Below the pieces are notes generated by a model. It was given only the letters and a program-made list of their open reading frames with translations. It searched no databases and was not told the origin of the DNA. Made by a program: the position numbers and the translations under genes. A stretch of DNA of 64,000 bases from Petrosia ficiformis (lineage: Eukaryota > Porifera > Demospongiae > Haplosclerida > Petrosiidae): the NCBI GenBank assembly GCA_947044365.1, contig OX345636.1:31516466-31580465 (forward strand), given 5' to 3'. The stretch's first letter is position 1. Each line of letters opens with the position of its first letter. Shown piece after piece: positions 58,085 through 64,000 of the stretch.

Positions 58085-61000
58085 CCTGTCTATCTATCCA
58101 TCTATGTATCTGTCTCTCTATCTTTCTATCTTTTTATCTATTTATACATCTGTCTATATTTTTGCCTATCTATCAATTTATCTCTCTATTTATCTATTTC
58201 CTTAACTATTTATCTAACTAAAGTATCTACCTATTTATCTATCTATCTATATATTTATAATATATCTGTCTTTCCTCTATCTACCTATCTGTTTATGTAT
58301 TTATCTATCTATCTATCAATCTCTCTATCTATCTATCACAACTTTCATCCATCTATCTATCTATACATCTAACTCTCTATTTATTCATTTATCTATCTAG
58401 TTTTCTATCTATCTAGCTATCCATCTATGTATTTGTCTATTAAATTATCTCCCTATCTAACCATTTATGCATCCATCCATCTATCTATAGCTATCTATCT
58501 ATCTACATACATCTATCTGTCTATCTATCTATCTAACCATCTACCTATCTATCTATCTATCTATTTATTTTTATATAAACAGTCATCTACATAAATCACT
58601 ATAAAATGATCTAACTATTTATCTACCCATCTATCTTTCTACTTTTTTATCTACTTATTTATTCATCTATTTATCTATCAATCTAACTACTCTATCTATA
58701 TATTTGTCTGTCTAATCTTATCTATCAATTATCTCTCTATCTATTTATATCCTTATCTGTTTATCTAACTAATATATCTATCTTTCTATCTATCTATCTA
58801 TTTATCTATCAATATATCTATCTCTCTCCCTCTCTATCTATCTATCTAACTATCTGTCTATCTATCTATCAATCTCTTTATCTATCTATCCCTCCTTTCA
58901 TCCATCTATCTATCTGTCCATCTAATTCTCTATCTATCCATTTATCTATCTATCTGTCTAGCTATCTATCTATGTATCACTCTATCAAATTATCTCCCTA
59001 TCTATCTATCTATCCATCCATCCAACTATCTATCCATCTATCTATTTATTTATATATTTATCTTTCTTACCATCTATCTATCTATCTATTCATCCATCCA
59101 ACTATCCCATTATCTGCTTTTTTTTAATGTTTATCTATATCTATCTTTCCATCTAATTATCTCCCTGTCTATCTATTTATCCCTCCATCCATCTATCTAT
59201 TTATCTATCTATTTAATTATTTATCTTTCTTTCCATCTATCTATTTATCTATCCATCCATTTGTCTATCCATTTATCTAACTATCTTTTTTGTATGTTTA
59301 TCTATACATCTATCTATTTTTCTATCTAATTATCTTCCTGTCTATCTAACTAATCATCCATCTATCTATCTATCTATCTTTTTGTCTATCTATCTATTTA
59401 TTAAAATGTCTGTCTATCTATCTATCTATCTATCAATCTCTCTATCTATCTATCTCTTCTTTCATCCATCTATCTATCTATCTATCTATCTAACTCCCCA
59501 TCTACCCATTTATCTATCTATTTGTCTATCTATATAGCTATCCAACTATCTATCAGTCTATCAAATTATCTCCTTAACTATCTATCTATTCATCCATCCT
59601 TATATTTATGTATTTATCTATCTATATATCTTTCTTCTATCTATTTATATATCTATCTATCTATCTATCTATCTGTCTATCTATCCTTCCATCCATTTAT
59701 CCATTTATCTATCTATTTATGTACTTCTCTATCAATGCATCTGTCTATTTATCTATCTAATTATTTCCCTGTCTATCAAAATAACCATCCATCCATCTAT
59801 CCATTTATCAAGCTATTTGTCTCTCTATCTATCTATTTGTATGCCTGTTATTTATTGTTCTATTTATCTATCTATCTATTTATTTTTCTATCTATCTATC
59901 TATCAATCCATCTAATTATGTATCTTTTTATCTATCTATCAATCTATTTATGGTTCTATCTATCTATTTATATATCTTTTTATCTATCTATCAATCTATT
60001 TATGGTTCTATCTATCTATCTATATATCTTTTTATCTATCTATCTATCTATCGATCTATTTTTCTATCGATCTATCTACCTATCTATCTACTTACCTATT
60101 TTTTATCTATCTATCTATCTATCCATTTATCTATCTATCCATCATTTTTATATTTATTTATTTATCTATCTATCTATATCTATCTAGATATATATAAGCC
60201 TAAATCACTTAAATATATCTATCTATCTAACTATTTATCTATATATGTATGTATCTATCTGTGTCTATCTACCTATCTCTATATCTTTCAACCAATCTAT
60301 CTATCTATGTCTCCATGTATCTATCCATCTATTTATCTATACATTTATCTCTCAATCTATATAACTATTTATCTATCTATCTACTTATCGATCTATCTAT
60401 CTATCTATCTATCTATCTACCTATCTATTTATCTATCTCTCTATCTATCACTCTATTAATCTATCTAAATATCTATCTATGTATCTATGTATCTATTTAT
60501 CTATCTATCTATCTAACAATTTATCTATTTACCTAATTATGTATCTATCTACCTATCTATCTATCTATCTATCTTTCTAACTATATATATCTCTATTTAT
60601 TTATCTATGTATTTATCTATCTGCCTATGTATCCTTCGGTTTATTTATTATTCTATCTATCTAATGATCTATCTATCTATCTATATATCTATCTATCTAT
60701 ATGTATCTGTCATTTTGTATATCTATTTAAATATATTTCTCTCTTACTAACTATCTATCTCTTTAATTATCTATCTATGTAAATCTTTATCTCTATAATG
60801 TTCTACCTATTTATCTATTTATGTATCTCTCTATTTATATATCTATCTGTCTAACTATTTATCTATCTAACTATCTGTTTATTAATGATTCTGTCCATCT
60901 AACTATCTAACTACCTATCTATCTATCTGTCTATCAATCTATCTATTTGTCTATCTGTCTATCTATCTATCTCTCTACCTCTTTATCTATGTATGCATCA

Positions 61001-61381
61001 ATATATCTATTACTATATGTTTATATCTATCTATATATTTGTCTATCTATCTATCTATATAACATCTCTCTTTTTCTTTATCTATCTATTCATCTATCTA
61101 TCTATCCATCTATTTTTATACTTATATATCTATCTATCTATATCTATCTTGATAAACAGATAACTATAAGCCTAATTTACATAAATATATCTATCTATCT
61201 AACTATTTATCTATTTAGGTATCTATGTATCTGTGTCTCTATCTAACTATCTAACTATCTAACTATCTATCTATTTATCTATTCGTTTATCTCTCAATCC
61301 ATTTATCTATTTATCTATCAATCAACTTATTTATCTATCTATCTATCTATCTATATATCTATCTATCTATCTATCTATCTA
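58085..61381. repeat. (TCTA)n satellite block 2
   Basis: About 3.3 kb of TCTA and variants (TTTA, TCCA, TCTG) with spacers near 58570, 60185 and 61150. Frames through it are artefacts. Confidence 0.97.
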
Positions 61382-61385
61382 TTAA

Positions 61386-62376
61386 CAGATTAACCGCCAA
61401 CGTCGCCTATAGGCGACGGTAAAATTATACACTGTAAACGCCAACGTCGCCTCAAGGCGACGATTTGGTAACGCCTACTTTAAACGATCATAACTCGCCA
61501 AGAAAGGAAAGTCTGGATCTGGGAATTCTTCAACATAGAGTCCCATACCTGTTCTTCAACTTTCATGTATTGAGTAACGGGGGTTTCCATAAAAAAAAAC
61601 GGAGAAAATCCACGTGGAATATTTAATGTTTTTATAGTCATAATTATGTAATAACAATAAGTAAATATAGTAAATATTAGGCTATCTATTCTTCTTTTTT
61701 TCAACTTTTAATGGCATCTGGAGGTAGAACATTCTCTCCTGAAGAAATCCATGATATTGTGGACCAATCTGATGATTTTGATGATGAACATCTCTCTTTT
61801 ACATGGTAGAGATCCAAAACGTCTCCCATTAAAGCTTTATCCTATTAAAAACAAAACAGAGAGTAAGAAAGATTTAAGGAGGTGCTGGTACTGTAGAAAC
61901 AGACGAGACCCTCAAAGAAAAAAGGAGAAATGTTGATACTGTTATGATTGTGGGAAACATCTTTGTCATACTGCTTTTTAGATTACCACAAAGAGGAAGG
62001 AATGATATCTTAGCTTTATATATTAATCAGTATAGTTAATGATAAAGATTCAAGAAACATATTAAGTATATATATACAACATGAAGTGAATAACTGGTTT
62101 TTTGTATTTGTAATTAATAAATAAAAACAAAGTAAACAAAGTCTCACCTTATGTGTTTTGTTTTAGTCACCCCTTTCTTCGAATCATTTAGTGTGTGGTA
62201 TCAATCTACTCAGCAAAACAAGCTATTTCTGATGATGTCATCATTGCAATACAAAAATAGCACAGAAAACCAGTTATAACCGGTTTTGTAAACCTGTATG
62301 GAAATTACCACTTCCTGTTGATTTAATTCCGCGTTTACAGTGTAATTAGCAAAAATTTAATTTAGCTGTTAATCTG
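61386..62376 (+). mobile_element. Internally deleted piggyBac derivative
   Basis: TTAA at 61382-61385 and 62377-62380 flank an element beginning CAGATTAACCGCC and ending with the inverse CTGTTAATCTG. ACACTGTAAACGC near the left is inverted near the right (GCGTTTACAGTGT), about 40-50 bp inside each end. Next to the left end are two stem-loops, GTCGCCTATAGGCGAC and GTCGCCTCAAGGCGAC, each preceded by CGCCAAC. About 990 bp in all, inserted cleanly in TCTA repeat. Confidence 0.8.
61711..61981 (+). pseudogene. Remnant of a piggyBac transposase: N-terminus joined to cysteine-rich end
   Basis: ATG at 61711 gives MASGGRTFSPEEIHDIVDQS and an acidic run, then TAG. In the next frame are DPKRLPLKLYPIKNK and a zinc-type run (RRCWYCRNRRDPQRKKEKC, TGA, YCYDCGKHLCHTAF). 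The N-terminal acidic start and the C-terminal cysteine-rich domain are kept while the entire DDE core is missing. The retained ends point to an internal deletion of an autonomous element. Confidence 0.72.
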
Positions 62377-62380
62377 TTAA

Positions 62381-62767
62381 TCTATCAATTTATCTATCTA
62401 TCTATCTATCTATCTATTTATCTATCTATATATCTATCTATTCATCTATCTATCTATTTATTTATCTACCTCTCTATTTATCTATTTATTAATCTATGTA
62501 TTTATCTATTTATCTATCTATCTATCTATTTATCTATCTATATATCTATCAATTTGTCTATTTATGTATTTCTATATCTATCTACTTATCTATCCATCTA
62601 TCTATTTATCTTTCTAAGTATATATCGATCTATCTATATGCCTATGTCTATCACTCTATCTATCAATCTATCTATATATCTATGTCTCCATGTATCTATC
62701 CATCTAACTATCTATCTATTTATCTATACAATTATCTCTCAATATCTTTATCTATTTATTTACTTAT

Positions 62768-62815
<48 letters not shown>

Positions 62816-63131
62816 TTATCTACCTCTTTATATATCTATCTATTTATCTATCTATCTATTTATTTATCTATCTTTCTATCGATTTATTTATTTATATATT
62901 TATATATCTATTAATATATCTATATACGTATGTTTGTATCTATCTTTTTATCTTTCTAACTATATATTGATCTATCTATCTATCTAACTATGTATTTATT
63001 TATCTATGTATTTATCTATTTATCTAATGATCTATTTATCTAACTGTCTATCTATCTACCTATCTATCTATCTATTTATCTCTTTATATATCTATTTATC
63101 TATCTATCTCTCTATCTATCTATATACCTAT

Positions 63132-63207
<76 letters not shown>

Positions 63208-63651
63208 GTATTTATCTATCTATTTAATTATCTATCCATCTATCTATCTCTTTATCTGTCATTTTATCTATCTGTCTAAGTCTCTATCTTTCTATCTATC
63301 TATCTAACTATCTATCTATGTATCTATCTATTTTCTGTTTATCAGTCTATCTATTTATATATATATATCTATTTCTCTATCTATCTATCTATCTGTTTAA
63401 TTCTCTGTCTATCTATCTATCTGTATATGTATCTATCTATCTATTTATTTATTTATATATCTATCTCTCTTTCTATAGATAGATAGATTTATGGAAAGAT
63501 ATATAGTTAGATAGATAGATGGATAGATAGATAGATAGTTAAATAGATAGATTAATAGATAGTTAGACAGATAGAAAGATAGATATAAATATATAAACTA
63601 GATAGACAAATAGACTGATAGACAAATTAACAGATAGTTTGATGGATAGAT
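62381..63651. repeat. (TCTA)n satellite block 3, inverted at about 63474
   Basis: TCTA units to about 63473, then TAGA units after CTTTCTATAGATAG. Frames through it are artefacts. Confidence 0.97.
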
Positions 63652-63652
63652 A

Positions 63653-64000
63653 CACTACAAAAAAATAAAGGTTTCTCTATTGGAAACCGTGAAGAAATCT
63701 ATAAAAAACATAATGTTTCCAGAAAGGTTTCAATAGTTTCCTGTTCTTGGAAACCTACAGATTTCCAATGACAAGAAACATCCAGGCACGGCACGATTCA
63801 TGGACTGGAAATCTTTGGTAAAACCCGGGATTTCCATTTTGGAAACAGTTACTTAAATTAGGTGTTTCCCATTAGAAACCTATTTCTAAACCAATTAGTT
63901 TCTGTTTGATTTCAAAACAAATTTAAAAGTTTGAACAAATAAATCAACTTGGTTACTGCAAAATTGCTGATTAAAGGAAAAAAAATTACAATAATTATGA
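63653..64000. mobile_element. Terminus of a CACTA (EnSpm-type) transposon, truncated by window end
   Basis: CACTACAAAAAAATAAAGGT starts exactly where the TAGA repeat stops. CACTACAA is the classic EnSpm/CACTA end. The following 250 bp is full of GGAAAC/GTTTCC and TTTCCA/TGGAAA motifs on both strands, as expected of CACTA subterminal repeats bound by the transposase. No coding is reached before the window ends. Confidence 0.72.

Noticed and set aside
54071..63227. Many long frames rich in Ile, Tyr, Leu and Ser on both strands
   Set aside because: They are translations of TCTA/TAGA repeats, open in several frames at once, with no start context, domain or splice signal.
1..64000. CRISPR arrays, bacterial operons, ribosome binding sites
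   Set aside because: Spliced genes and animal domains rule out a prokaryotic reading. The tandem repeats lack unique spacers of even length.

Overview
The window is AT-rich metazoan nuclear DNA. It has spliced genes with GT-AG introns of about 50 bp to over 4 kb, animal signalling domain combinations, and dense DNA-transposon remains. The organism cannot be fixed from the sequence. A non-bilaterian animal such as a sponge is my best guess, from the compact gene models, the single MKP-like and GAREM-like genes and the transposon types. The palindrome TACATGTA and its tandem form are scattered through almost every non-coding stretch.

1-11 kb is a transposon graveyard: a hAT transposase end, a hAT MITE with an 8-bp target duplication, duplicated non-coding blocks, a roughly 1.9 kb element whose inverted termini are tandem arrays, a decayed LINE reverse-transcriptase end, and short tandem repeats. 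11.0-14.2 kb (minus strand) carries one long transposon reading frame: a Mutator-like transposase, then a PHD finger and an OTU-type peptidase domain. It is interrupted by a single in-frame TAG. A Tc1/mariner remnant follows.

18.6-30.4 kb (plus) is a six-exon dual-specificity MAP-kinase phosphatase, 542 codons, with rhodanese-like and catalytic domains intact. Its introns hold MITEs, a tRNA-derived SINE and a TACATGTA minisatellite. 30.4-41 kb has no supported gene, but holds a TTAA-flanked MITE, an element with 21-bp tandem-repeat termini, and a long palindrome.

41.1-50.3 kb (plus) is a five-exon CABIT, coiled-coil and SAM adaptor gene (GAREM-like, 796 codons). Its first intron contains a nearly complete, intron-bearing piggyBac element with TTAA target sites, which in turn contains a nested MITE. 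The piggyBac C-terminal cysteine-rich domain has been lost by frameshift.

50.8-63.65 kb is satellite-like: CCAT repeats, CCCTAAA telomere-like arrays, then several kilobases of TCTA repeats with strand switches and a recurring spacer. Islands inside it include a TTAA-flanked MITE, a THAP-domain relic, a HIRAN-like exon, a short unknown two-exon gene fragment and an internally deleted piggyBac derivative. The window closes on the terminus of an apparent CACTA (EnSpm) transposon.

The two host genes both act in receptor/MAPK signalling in other animals, but nothing here shows that they work together. The rest of the window is best read as layered transposon history.
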